From positions 143,332 through 207,331 of the forward strand of contig NZ_FLOC01000003.1 in the NCBI RefSeq assembly GCF_900089755.1: DNA of 64,000 bases, given 5' to 3'. The stretch is from Marinomonas aquimarina (GTDB lineage: Bacteria; Pseudomonadota; Gammaproteobacteria; Pseudomonadales; Marinomonadaceae). Shown here in pieces: positions 9,151 to 17,310 of the stretch; within the stretch, counting starts at the first letter, position 1; each line of letters begins with the position of its first letter. The position numbers and the translations under genes are program-made. Below the pieces are notes generated by a model, which was not told the DNA's origin, searched no databases, and saw nothing but the letters and a program-made list of their open reading frames with translations.

Positions 9151-10347
9151 ATGAATTCGCCGAAACAAACCTACTCTTTTATTGGCAGCAGCTTGTCGCT
9201 GATCGTATTGTTTGTGGCCTCTGCCACACCGATCCCGCTGTATGGTTTATACCGTGCTGCCGACGGTCTCTCCTATCAAGACCTTTCTCTCAGCTCAGTG
9301 GTGTACTTTATTGGCGCACTGATCTCACTACTGTTTTTAGGGCGTCTCTCGAATCATTTCGGGCGACGTTTAACCACGATTCTAGCTCTGCTATTTGGCA
9401 TACTAGGTTGCGCGGCAATGTTGTTTATCCATGATGCGGGCCCGTTATTACTTGGCCGTTTTTTCCAAGGCCTGTCCTGTGGTTTGGCTTCCTCTGCCAT
9501 TGCCTCTTGGATCGTTGATACCTCCCACGGCATTCCTAAATGGATTGCCCCTGCTGTAGTCGGCTGTGGCCCGATGACAGGTTTAACCATTGGCGGTGTC
9601 GGCTCTGGGTTATTGGTCGATTTTGCTCCTGACCCACGTATTCTGCCGTTTGCCACCATCATCGCCTTATTAGCATTGGTCATTTTTATGGTCTGCTTTG
9701 GCAAGGAAACGGTTAACCGCATTCCCGGCGCTTTCCGCTCATTAAAACCACAAATCGCCCTGCCAGAATCGGCGCGAAAAGCCTTTCCTATTGCTGCGGT
9801 AACCTTTGTTTGTACCTGGGCGCTAGGTGGGTTCTTTCAGGCCTTCGGCCCTGCCATGGCCCATGAGCAATTGCACTCAGACAGTGCCGTGGCCGCTGCT
9901 TTAGTCTTCGCCTCGGTCATGGCACCGAGCTTTATCGGTGCCTCCATTGCCGGACGTTTCCAGCCACGCCAAGTACAAGTGTTTGGCATGCTGTCATTTA
10001 CACTAAGCTTGGCAGGGCTCTTGTTGTCGCTGCAGATAGGCACGCTAGTAGGTTTCCTAGTAGCAAGTGTCTTAGCAGGAACCGCACAAGGGGCAATCTT
10101 GACGGGCAGTATTCGCTCCATGGTGGCCGAGCTGACCACCGAGGAACGTGCCGGTACTTTCTCTGTGATTTACTTCACTTCTTACACAGGTGCCGCGGTA
10201 CCAACGTTACTAGCGGGACAATTCTCAAGCAGTTACTCACTACTTCAAGTCGCTTGTGCTTACGGTGTACTGGCAGCGGTTGGCTGTGTGATTGTCATTT
10301 TAGGTACGCGCCATCAAGCCCGTAGACAAGCCTATTCCAACGCTTAA
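9151..10347 (+). CDS. MFS transporter
   Basis: A 398-residue major facilitator protein with about 12 hydrophobic helices. The loop 2-3 motif is GRLSNHFGRR (MFS motif A) and the exporter-type helix 5 contains GPMTGLTIGGVGSGLL. It begins with a good ribosome site (AAGGA) before the ATG. The substrate is unknown. It is followed by the cyclophilin-like and DUF2255 genes on the same strand with gaps of 37 and 29 bp, which makes a probable three-gene operon. Confidence 0.87.
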   Translation: MNSPKQTYSFIGSSLSLIVLFVASATPIPLYGLYRAADGLSYQDLSLSSVVYFIGALISLLFLGRLSNHFGRRLTTILALLFGILGCAAMLFIHDAGPLLLGRFFQGLSCGLASSAIASWIVDTSHGIPKWIAPAVVGCGPMTGLTIGGVGSGLLVDFAPDPRILPFATIIALLALVIFMVCFGKETVNRIPGAFRSLKPQIALPESARKAFPIAAVTFVCTWALGGFFQAFGPAMAHEQLHSDSAVAAALVFASVMAPSFIGASIAGRFQPRQVQVFGMLSFTLSLAGLLLSLQIGTLVGFLVASVLAGTAQGAILTGSIRSMVAELTTEERAGTFSVIYFTSYTGAAVPTLLAGQFSSSYSLLQVACAYGVLAAVGCVIVILGTRHQARRQAYSNA

Positions 10348-10384
10348 AGACTATAGTTAAGCCATAGATATTTTTGGAGAACAT

Positions 10385-10735
10385 ATGAAGATTTTGATTG
10401 ATGTCGCTGACACTACCATTGCTGCCACGCTGAAAGGCGATAGCGCTGCGGCAAAAGATTTTTACAACCTACTGCCTCTGGAGCTGACTCTGACCGACTA
10501 CGCATCGATTGAAAAAGTCAGTGATTTACCGAAAAAACTGTCGACCAATGGGGAACCTTCAGGCACTTCAGCGAAAGCAGGTGACCTGACTTACTATGCG
10601 CCGTGGGGCAACTTGGCGTACTTTATTAAAGACTTTAAGCATGCCAGCGGCCTAGTAAAGCTCGGCACCTTGGATGAAGGCCAAGAACTACTGCGCAAAT
10701 CTGGCCCCGTTCCGGTGACCATTCGCCAAGCTTAA
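10385..10735 (+). CDS. Cytoplasmic cyclophilin-like fold protein
   Basis: This 116-residue protein consists of the cyclophilin-like domain alone: KILIDVADTTIAATLKGDSA at the N terminus, LPKKLS, and the signature AGDLTYYAPWGNLAYFIKDF. It has no signal peptide, unlike the paralogue at 3156-3608. GGAGA lies 6 nt before the ATG. Function unknown. The same fold appears twice within 7 kb, each time next to oxidoreductase or transport genes. Confidence 0.82.
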   Translation: MKILIDVADTTIAATLKGDSAAAKDFYNLLPLELTLTDYASIEKVSDLPKKLSTNGEPSGTSAKAGDLTYYAPWGNLAYFIKDFKHASGLVKLGTLDEGQELLRKSGPVPVTIRQA

Positions 10736-10764
10736 GCGTCTATTTCATTTAGGAGGATAGCCGT

Positions 10765-11139
10765 ATGTGGAATCCTGACGTACTACACGACATTCTTAAG
10801 GAAGACGACTTACACATCGCCCCCTACAAACAAGATGGCTGCTCCACCGGCACACCCACTTGGATCTGGTGTGTGGAAGTCGCGGGGGAATTGTATGTGC
10901 GCGCCTACCATGGCAAACGTTCGCGCTGGTATCAAGCAGCGTTGGCTCAACAAATTGGCCGCATCTTCGCCATAGGTAAATGTTTTGAGGTGCGCTATGA
11001 GGCCATCGACGACGACATGACGCTGGCGGCGGTGGATCATGCCTACAGCAACCGCTACAGCACTAGCTCTTATCTCGATGCCATGATCAATGCTCGTGCG
11101 CGAGCAACCACGCTTAAAGTCATTCTACGCGGCCAATAA
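10765..11139 (+). CDS. DUF2255 family protein
   Basis: A 124-residue protein with the DUF2255 pattern: a short N-terminal helix, TPTWIWCVEVAGELYVRAYH, GKRSRWYQAAL, and a C-terminal DHAYSNRYS motif. Proteins of this family are small, cytoplasmic and uncharacterised, with a split-barrel flavin-binding-like look; no function can be assigned. A strong AGGAGG ribosome site precedes the ATG. It is the last gene of the probable MFS operon and is followed by a terminator. Confidence 0.82.
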   Translation: MWNPDVLHDILKEDDLHIAPYKQDGCSTGTPTWIWCVEVAGELYVRAYHGKRSRWYQAALAQQIGRIFAIGKCFEVRYEAIDDDMTLAAVDHAYSNRYSTSSYLDAMINARARATTLKVILRGQ

Positions 11140-11150
11140 ACAGTCCATCG

Positions 11151-11184
11151 AAATAGGGATTTAGCGATAGATAAATCCCTATTT
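11151..11184. terminator. Intrinsic terminator
   Basis: A perfect 13-bp stem AAATAGGGATTTA / TAAATCCCTATTT with an 8-nt loop, 12 bp after the DUF2255 stop codon. Confidence 0.8.
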
Positions 11185-11335
11185 ACTGTTCAACACTCCT
11201 GTCTGAGTCATCCAAAGCAATGATTCAGATGATCTTATGAGTGTTTTGCTCAGAGTCTTTTTTATTCCTCGAACCTTGATTGAATTCATTAGCCAACATT
11301 GCTAAAACTTAACTATTCATGTCAAAGGTTCATTT

Positions 11336-12229
11336 ATGTCTAGAGAAAACTACAACGAGCTGATTGCCTTTATCGAAGTGGCCAAAGCGAAAAGCTTTAC
11401 CCGTGCCGCCGCGCAACTTGGCCTCACCCAGTCCGCTCTAAGCCATACGGTGAAAGGACTGGAAAAACGTTTAGGCATTCGTTTATTAACGCGCACAACG
11501 CGCAGCGTTTCTCTGACCGATGCTGGCGAGCGTTTATTGACTAAGATTGCCCCTCGTTTTGAGGAGATCGACGCCGAAATCACGTTTTTAAATGAGCTGC
11601 GTGACAAACCAGCAGGCACCATCCGCATTTCCTCCAGCGATCATGCCATTGATACCCTGCTCTGGCCCAAGCTTGAGCCCATGATCCGTCAGTACCCAGA
11701 TATTAAAATCGAGTTGTGCGTCGATTATGGCTTCACCGATATTGTCGAGCGCCGTTTTGATGCCGGGGTACGTTTTGGCGAAGCCATCGCCAACGATATG
11801 ATCGCGATCCGCGTTGGCCCTGATTTAAGCATGGCGGCGGTTGCCTCACCGGAGTATTTTGAGCAGCACAGCAAGCCCAAAGAACCCCACGATTTATTAG
11901 AACACGCCTGTATTAATTTGCGCCTACCGACCTACGGTGGTCTCTATGCTTGGGAATTTGAAAAAGGCGACCGCTCACTGAATGTAAACGTGGATGGGCA
12001 ACTGATCTTTAACAGTGTGCAGCAAATCCGCCGGGCCGCGTTGGCGGGTTTTGGTATTGGTTATTTGCCAGAAGATATCTTTGCCGAGGATCTCGAAGCC
12101 GGCAAATTGGTGCGAGTCCTAGAAGACTGGTGTCCGCCTTTCACTGGCTACCATCTCTATTTCCCTAATCGGATGCGCTCATCCCCTGCGTTCGATATCG
12201 TGATTGATGCCTTACGACATCGTGACTAA
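11336..12229 (+). CDS. LysR-family transcriptional regulator
   Basis: A 297-residue LysR protein. The N-terminal winged helix-turn-helix (about 5-62) contains FTRAAAQLGLTQSALSHTVK and LGIRLLTRTTRSVSLTDAG. The effector domain fills residues 90-295, with the usual VRFGEAIANDMIAIRVGP and GFGIGYLPEDIF segments. It lies directly downstream of the MFS/cyclophilin/DUF2255 group on the same strand and may regulate it. The inducer is unknown. Confidence 0.93.
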   Translation: MSRENYNELIAFIEVAKAKSFTRAAAQLGLTQSALSHTVKGLEKRLGIRLLTRTTRSVSLTDAGERLLTKIAPRFEEIDAEITFLNELRDKPAGTIRISSSDHAIDTLLWPKLEPMIRQYPDIKIELCVDYGFTDIVERRFDAGVRFGEAIANDMIAIRVGPDLSMAAVASPEYFEQHSKPKEPHDLLEHACINLRLPTYGGLYAWEFEKGDRSLNVNVDGQLIFNSVQQIRRAALAGFGIGYLPEDIFAEDLEAGKLVRVLEDWCPPFTGYHLYFPNRMRSSPAFDIVIDALRHRD

Positions 12230-12231
12230 CA

Positions 12232-12270
12232 AAAAGGCCTGCATAGCTGGCAGCGCAGCGCAGGCCTTTT
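12232..12270. terminator. Bidirectional intrinsic terminator
   Basis: An 11-bp stem AAAAGGCCTGC / GCAGGCCTTTT encloses a smaller GCTG/CAGC hairpin. It sits between the convergent LysR and MscS genes. Confidence 0.88.
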
Positions 12271-12274
12271 CCTG

Positions 12275-13102
12275 TTAAAGCAACTCTTGCTTAATAATAT
12301 GCAAATCCCGTTGTGGGAATGGAATCGTCAACCCAGCCGCTTCGATGCGTGGTTTGACTTGCTTTTGAATCGCCCAATGGGTATCCCAGAACTTTTCTGG
12401 CGGCACCCACGCCCGTAACTGAAGGTTGACAGAGCTGTCCGCCAGCATATGAACGATCACCTGCGGCGCCGGATCCTTCATGATCACAGCGTTTTCTGCC
12501 GCCAAATCCAGCAGCACCTGCATGCCAGTGTCGATCGAGTCTTTATAGGAGATCCCAACGGTCACTTCCAAGCGGCGCTTGCTGTTGCGACTGTAGTTTC
12601 TGATGGTGGAATTCCATACCACACTGTTGGGACTAGAAATGTATAAACCGTCTGCGGTCTCAAACACCGAGGTAAATAAACCAATATCCACTACCGTGCC
12701 CACGTTACCGCTAAACTCAACGTATTCACCCTTTTTAATGGGTTTTAGGAACAGGATCATAATCCCTGCGGCGATGTTACTCAGGGTGTCTTTTAGGGCT
12801 AGGCCAATTGCGAGACCCGCCGCACCCACCAACGCGACTAAACTGGCAGTATTGACCCCGAACAAGTCTAAAATGATCACTAAACCAATAAGGTAAACCG
12901 CATAGGAGGCGACTTTTGACAATAATCTCGAAATGATTTCGTCGTTATTGCTAAGCTTAGAGACGCCGGCGAATACCGCTTTTCGGACCACTTTTGACAC
13001 AAACGATGCTGCCAGAATAATCAGGCAAGCGAGCAAGATGTTTTTCACAATCACGAAGATTTGTGCTTCATACGTTGAATAAAACGCCATCAGCGTGTCC
13101 AT
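12275..13102 (-). CDS. Small-conductance mechanosensitive ion channel (MscS)
   Basis: A 275-residue inner-membrane channel that releases solutes on hypo-osmotic shock. It has three N-terminal helices. The pore-lining TM3 reads LVALVGAAGLAIGLALKDTL with the Gly/Ala-rich packing pattern, followed by SNIAAGIMILFLKPIKKGEY and the beta domain (SPNSVVWNSTIRNYSRNSKR). The length is close to E. coli MscS (286). It is a single gene, with the terminator shared with LysR. Confidence 0.93.
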   Translation of the reverse strand: MDTLMAFYSTYEAQIFVIVKNILLACLIILAASFVSKVVRKAVFAGVSKLSNNDEIISRLLSKVASYAVYLIGLVIILDLFGVNTASLVALVGAAGLAIGLALKDTLSNIAAGIMILFLKPIKKGEYVEFSGNVGTVVDIGLFTSVFETADGLYISSPNSVVWNSTIRNYSRNSKRRLEVTVGISYKDSIDTGMQVLLDLAAENAVIMKDPAPQVIVHMLADSSVNLQLRAWVPPEKFWDTHWAIQKQVKPRIEAAGLTIPFPQRDLHIIKQELL

Positions 13103-13205
13103 GAGCTTCTCCTATCAGACACGTTAATCCAGTGCAACAATGCTTCGCTAGTGTAATCAAACTCTTGCTTTCTCACTACTCCTCAATGCGCTTATTTCGC
13201 AAGAT

Positions 13206-15767
13206 TCATAGGGGTTGAGCCGCTAAGGCCTGCACGGTATTGGCGACCCACAATTCGATTTCAACCGGATTCAGAGGCTTGGAAAACAAATAGCCCTGTG
13301 CCACATGATAGCCTTGCTCACGCAATACCTGTAACTGCGCATGGTCCTCCACACCTTCTGCCACCACATCAAGCTCCAAACTGTTGCCAATCTGAATCAC
13401 CGCACGGCTTAAGGCACGACTTTTACTGTCAAACTCCAATTCGGTGACAAAGCTGCGATCGAGTTTCAGCTCCTTAATCGGGATTTTACGTAGGTAGCTT
13501 AAACTCGAATAACCCGTCCCAAAGTCGTCAATGGAAAAACTGACACCGCAGGCATGAATGTCATGCAGTACCTTCAGGGTAGTTGGGTTCGTATCCATCA
13601 AGACGTTTTCGGTCAGTTCTAAAGTGATATCGCTCGGCTGTAATTCATAGTGTCGCAAGGTACTCATAATCTGATCACACAGACCTAGGTTATGGAAATT
13701 ATTCGGCGATAAATTCACGGAAACGGTTGGGATGGGCACACCTTTGCGGCGCCACTGAGCCATCTGTTCGCAGGCGCAAGACAACGACCATTGGCTTAAG
13801 TCGCCAATTAAACCGCATTCCTCTGCCAGCGGAATAAATTGCCCAGGAGACACGGCACCAAACTTCGGGTGATTCCAGCGCGCCAACGCTTCCACCCCAT
13901 ATAACGAACCATCTTGGATGCGAATCTGGGGCTGATATACCAACTCTAAACGTTTTTCTCGGATTGCCTTTTGGAGTTCGGATTCGAGCTCTTGCTTTTC
14001 CTGCGCCAATTGGTTCAATTCATGACTAAAGAAAGCAAAGCGACCTTTGCCGGCAGACTTGGCCTGATACATCGCCATGTCCGCTCGATGAATCAAGGTG
14101 CCAACATCATGACCATCTTCAGGAAAAACACTGACGCCAATGCTGGCACTTGGATGCAGTAACTCACCGTTGTAATGGAAAGGGGTAGACAGCGCCCCCT
14201 TAATGTCTTCAATAAAGCTGCTCAGGGCATTGCCTTGCAGGTTGGGGGCGACCACTACAAATTCATCCCCAGCTAAGCGGCCATACACTTCCCCCGACTG
14301 ACACGTGTCTTGCAGGTTATGCGCGATATGTTTTAGCAAGCGATCACCTGCCGGATGCCCCAAGGTATCATTCACTTGCTTAAAGCGATCAAGATCGATA
14401 AACAAAACCGCCAGAGGACAATTAGCAATCTCCATGTCATGCAGCGCTCGTTCCGCTTTGGCATGCAGCAGACTGCGATTCGGCAGCTTTGTTAAGCTAT
14501 CGTAATAGGCCAATTGACGAATATTCTGTTGCTGCGCTTCCCTTTCAATGGCTAGGGAACAAATGGGCGACAAAATATTGAATAAGACATTGTCTAACTC
14601 GCTCGATGACTCATACTCCTTACGGGAGAACGCAATGACGCCGATGACCTCATCCTGCGAGTCTTTAATCGGCACCGCACAACAGCTACGAAACCCTTCA
14701 GCTAACATATAGTGCTTATGGGATGCCCATAATTCATCCGTTTCAATATTGGCAACGCAAACTGGCTCACCGCGAAAAGCCGCAGTACCAGAGGAGGCAA
14801 CGCCTTCACCAATCGCAATATCATTCAACGCTTTTTTATAGGATGGCGGTAATTTCGGGGCAGCCAGTAGCTGTAAACGGCGATTCGCATCCACCTTAAA
14901 AATAGCTGGGTAAAGACCAAGATCAATCGCACTGGCTTCACCGCAAGCCGCATCCATAATCACTTCTAAAGGCTCGTCATTGGCGATCGACGCCAGTACT
15001 TTGGAATGAATGACCTGATGCAGCTTGGAGGCGGTAATCTCAGATAAGATGGTCACCATATTTTTGAACTGGCCATGCTCATCAAAAACTGGATTTGACA
15101 TAACAGAACACCAGGCTTTTCTGCCGCATTTACTTTTTAAAAGCTCTTCGCTTTTGATCGACTGCCCTGACTTAATCGCGGCACGACTGGCTTGCAAACG
15201 TTGCTCATCAAAATGTGGTGCAATCACGGAGCTCGGCGCACGCCCTATAATCTCACTTTCATCAAAACCAAGAATTTGTTTAAAACCTTTATTCGCATAA
15301 ACGACGCGCCAGTCTGCATCGGTAATAAAGATCGCATTATCCGTTTTGTCCGTCACCAGTGACAGCATTTCTAAGTACTTTCGATCCTGTACTTGCTGCG
15401 TCACATCTTTGACAAACGCGGTATATAAAATCTTGTCGCCCACTTCCACTTTTGACAGTGAGAAATTCGCCCAGCGGCTCTCGCCATCTTTGCGAATGAT
15501 TTCTATGTCACGGCTGGAACCAACGATTTTGTTGACGCCAGTTTCGCGATTAGCGTTCACAAAATGATCATGCTGTGGCTTGATATGGTCGGGCACGAGA
15601 ACTTTTACATTCTGACCTAAGACGTCTTCTTTGCTGTAGCCCCAGAGTTGCTCTGCAGCCTGATTGAATAGAATCACCTGGTTTTGCGAGTTAATCACCA
15701 CCACGCCATCGATTGCTTGCTGAAGCGTCTGAATAAAGATATCAGATAAACTTTCCTGTTCTGACAT
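13206..15767 (-). CDS. PAS-PAS-GAF-GGDEF-EAL cyclic-di-GMP signalling protein
   Basis: An 853-residue cytoplasmic sensor with no transmembrane segment. The approximate order is PAS (10-120), PAS (135-250), GAF (255-410), GGDEF (420-585) and EAL (600-845). The cyclase active site reads RLAGDEF, with Ala replacing the first Gly of GGDEF. Such AGDEF sites can be active or not. The phosphodiesterase domain looks complete: VEALARW, TENVLMD, DDFGTGYSSL, ELKLDRSFV and EGVED are all present. It is therefore most likely a c-di-GMP phosphodiesterase with possible dual activity. AAGGGA precedes the ATG. Regulation of the LapA-like adhesins at 51-64 kb by c-di-GMP is known for the family, but a link to this protein is inference. 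Confidence 0.92.
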   Translation of the reverse strand: MSEQESLSDIFIQTLQQAIDGVVVINSQNQVILFNQAAEQLWGYSKEDVLGQNVKVLVPDHIKPQHDHFVNANRETGVNKIVGSSRDIEIIRKDGESRWANFSLSKVEVGDKILYTAFVKDVTQQVQDRKYLEMLSLVTDKTDNAIFITDADWRVVYANKGFKQILGFDESEIIGRAPSSVIAPHFDEQRLQASRAAIKSGQSIKSEELLKSKCGRKAWCSVMSNPVFDEHGQFKNMVTILSEITASKLHQVIHSKVLASIANDEPLEVIMDAACGEASAIDLGLYPAIFKVDANRRLQLLAAPKLPPSYKKALNDIAIGEGVASSGTAAFRGEPVCVANIETDELWASHKHYMLAEGFRSCCAVPIKDSQDEVIGVIAFSRKEYESSSELDNVLFNILSPICSLAIEREAQQQNIRQLAYYDSLTKLPNRSLLHAKAERALHDMEIANCPLAVLFIDLDRFKQVNDTLGHPAGDRLLKHIAHNLQDTCQSGEVYGRLAGDEFVVVAPNLQGNALSSFIEDIKGALSTPFHYNGELLHPSASIGVSVFPEDGHDVGTLIHRADMAMYQAKSAGKGRFAFFSHELNQLAQEKQELESELQKAIREKRLELVYQPQIRIQDGSLYGVEALARWNHPKFGAVSPGQFIPLAEECGLIGDLSQWSLSCACEQMAQWRRKGVPIPTVSVNLSPNNFHNLGLCDQIMSTLRHYELQPSDITLELTENVLMDTNPTTLKVLHDIHACGVSFSIDDFGTGYSSLSYLRKIPIKELKLDRSFVTELEFDSKSRALSRAVIQIGNSLELDVVAEGVEDHAQLQVLREQGYHVAQGYLFSKPLNPVEIELWVANTVQALAAQPL

Positions 15768-16023
15768 AAGTCCCTTAAATCTGCAGGTTACCGAATTTTG
15801 TTCAAAATTCTAGCATTGAAAAGAAGGCCACCTCTATCCAATTTCCCCAGATAGAGATTCATTTTGCTGCAATAATGCGACCCTATAAGCGAAATAACTA
15901 GGCGATCCGCTTATAAACAACCTATGATATAAACATATACGGAAGTAACTTGGCATTTCATATCCGCTTAATATTAAAGCCCGACGAGCGTTAATATTAC
16001 TATTGAGACTTCACATCAAATCA

Positions 16024-16428
16024 ATGAACGAATTATCAAACCTTATCAAGTCACTGGCCTACAGCCTTACGGTCGTATCCAACTCTTCTAAATGTGTCGC
16101 CACGCTTGCTAAACGACACGACCTGCGCTCAGAGCTTGAGAAATTACAGAAGGGACTGAGGCGTCATAAGTCCTCAGGTTATGATTTAGAGTCGAAGAAT
16201 GTCCCCATCGAGAGCACGCTTCTGACATTACTAGACCGGATTCAAACACATCACGTAAAAATCACTGAACTACAAAAACACTGCAGCCTGCTAACACACT
16301 TAGAGAAGTCCACCCTGTTACAATTGATTGAACAATCGCTGGCCGCTATGGATGAACGCGCGAGCCAAGCCAAGATGATCCTCGACGCCATGGCCCAACA
16401 AGGTGTCAGCGTCGACGACCTCAAATAA
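16024..16428 (+). CDS. Hypothetical helical protein
   Basis: A 134-residue protein with no family I recognise. It is almost entirely alpha-helical in appearance, with Leu-rich heptad-like stretches (LRSELEKLQKGLRR, LTLLDRIQTHHVKITELQKH) that suggest coiled coils. The ATG at 16024 is preferred over an in-frame TTG at 16003. Neither has a strong ribosome site. It is convergent with the DUF6933-like gene and 0.8 kb from the trailer end of the CRISPR array; no functional link is visible. Confidence 0.55.
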   Translation: MNELSNLIKSLAYSLTVVSNSSKCVATLAKRHDLRSELEKLQKGLRRHKSSGYDLESKNVPIESTLLTLLDRIQTHHVKITELQKHCSLLTHLEKSTLLQLIEQSLAAMDERASQAKMILDAMAQQGVSVDDLK

Positions 16429-16467
16429 ACGCCGCTTGCTAAAATCAAACAGCGCTGAGATTTTGCG

Positions 16468-17124
16468 CTAGGACTTACGTGGCTTTTTGAAGTCCACCAT
16501 TGATACCACCTTACCATCTGGCGACGCATGGCCATCGGTGGATGTGTGGCGACTGGTGGCACGCTGATAACTGGCCGCGGCATCATCTAACAGTCGCAGC
16601 ATAAGTTTTTTCGGCCACACGACCTCTTTTTGCGCCTGCAAATTGAATGGCATTTCGGCTAACAAAAAGCTGGCCTTCGCAAAAGGTAACTTTTCAAACG
16701 GCGTATTGTCATCCCATAGCATTTGCTCAATGCACGCCTTAGCCTGATTTAGGCACATATGCATGGCATCCTTACACTCATCATCAATCACTAACGGCTG
16801 AAGCAGCTGCTTAGCAGTATTGATCTGCTCTTCAGTGGCTTGGATGGCCTCTAGGGATTGCAGTAGCGCCTGAGCAAACAAGCGGTCCAAATCAGCGAAA
16901 TCGGCTTTATTCAGACAGGGGATGTAAATGGCTAGGCGTGTTGCTTCGTGGACGCAAATCACACAGTTGCGCCCCTTAACCAAAAACAAACTGCCGTGCC
17001 AGCCACTTAGGGGGTTCAACGCTTCTAGCCCAGGGATGACCTGTGACGCCGAACTCGGCAAACGCCCATTAGCGTTGGTCGGCAGCTTCGGGAGCAGTTT
17101 ATTAGTGCAGTGTAATCGAATCAT
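16468..17124 (-). CDS. DUF6933-like protein of unknown function
   Basis: A 218-residue cytoplasmic protein. The start IRLHCTNKLLPKLP and the segment LSGWHGSLFLVKGRNCVICV match my memory of the DUF6933 pattern (strand, CTxKL, then LxxWHxxLxxxxxxxxVL). The remainder is helical and the C terminus is basic (VDFKKPRKS). No catalytic motif is seen. Family members are scattered through bacteria without known function. The family assignment is moderate. Confidence 0.6.
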   Translation of the reverse strand: MIRLHCTNKLLPKLPTNANGRLPSSASQVIPGLEALNPLSGWHGSLFLVKGRNCVICVHEATRLAIYIPCLNKADFADLDRLFAQALLQSLEAIQATEEQINTAKQLLQPLVIDDECKDAMHMCLNQAKACIEQMLWDDNTPFEKLPFAKASFLLAEMPFNLQAQKEVVWPKKLMLRLLDDAAASYQRATSRHTSTDGHASPDGKVVSMVDFKKPRKS

Positions 17125-17220
17125 AAGTCACGCTAAATCCATTCAAACAAGGGTCGGATGTTAGCAGCGATAAGAAATAATTGATATTAAGCTGAATATA
17201 TAGGCCTAGTTCTGCAGATA

Positions 17221-17310
17221 CTATAGCCCCACACTGTCGTGGGGAACACCTAGGTGTGATGACTGAACCCGACAACGGTCTTGGTTAATTCCCTCAGTCG
17301 TGAGGAACGC
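17221..17310 (-). repeat. Two diverged trailer-end CRISPR repeats in phase
   Basis: 17221-17249 and 17282-17310 lie exactly 61 bp apart and 61 bp before the first conserved repeat, with 32-nt spacers between. In crRNA orientation the inner one starts GCGTTCCTCACGAC and ends GGAATTAACCA. The outer one starts GTGTTCCCCACGAC and ends GTGGGGCTATAG. Both keep a hairpin although its sequence differs from the consensus, so these are the oldest, decaying units. Confidence 0.88.
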
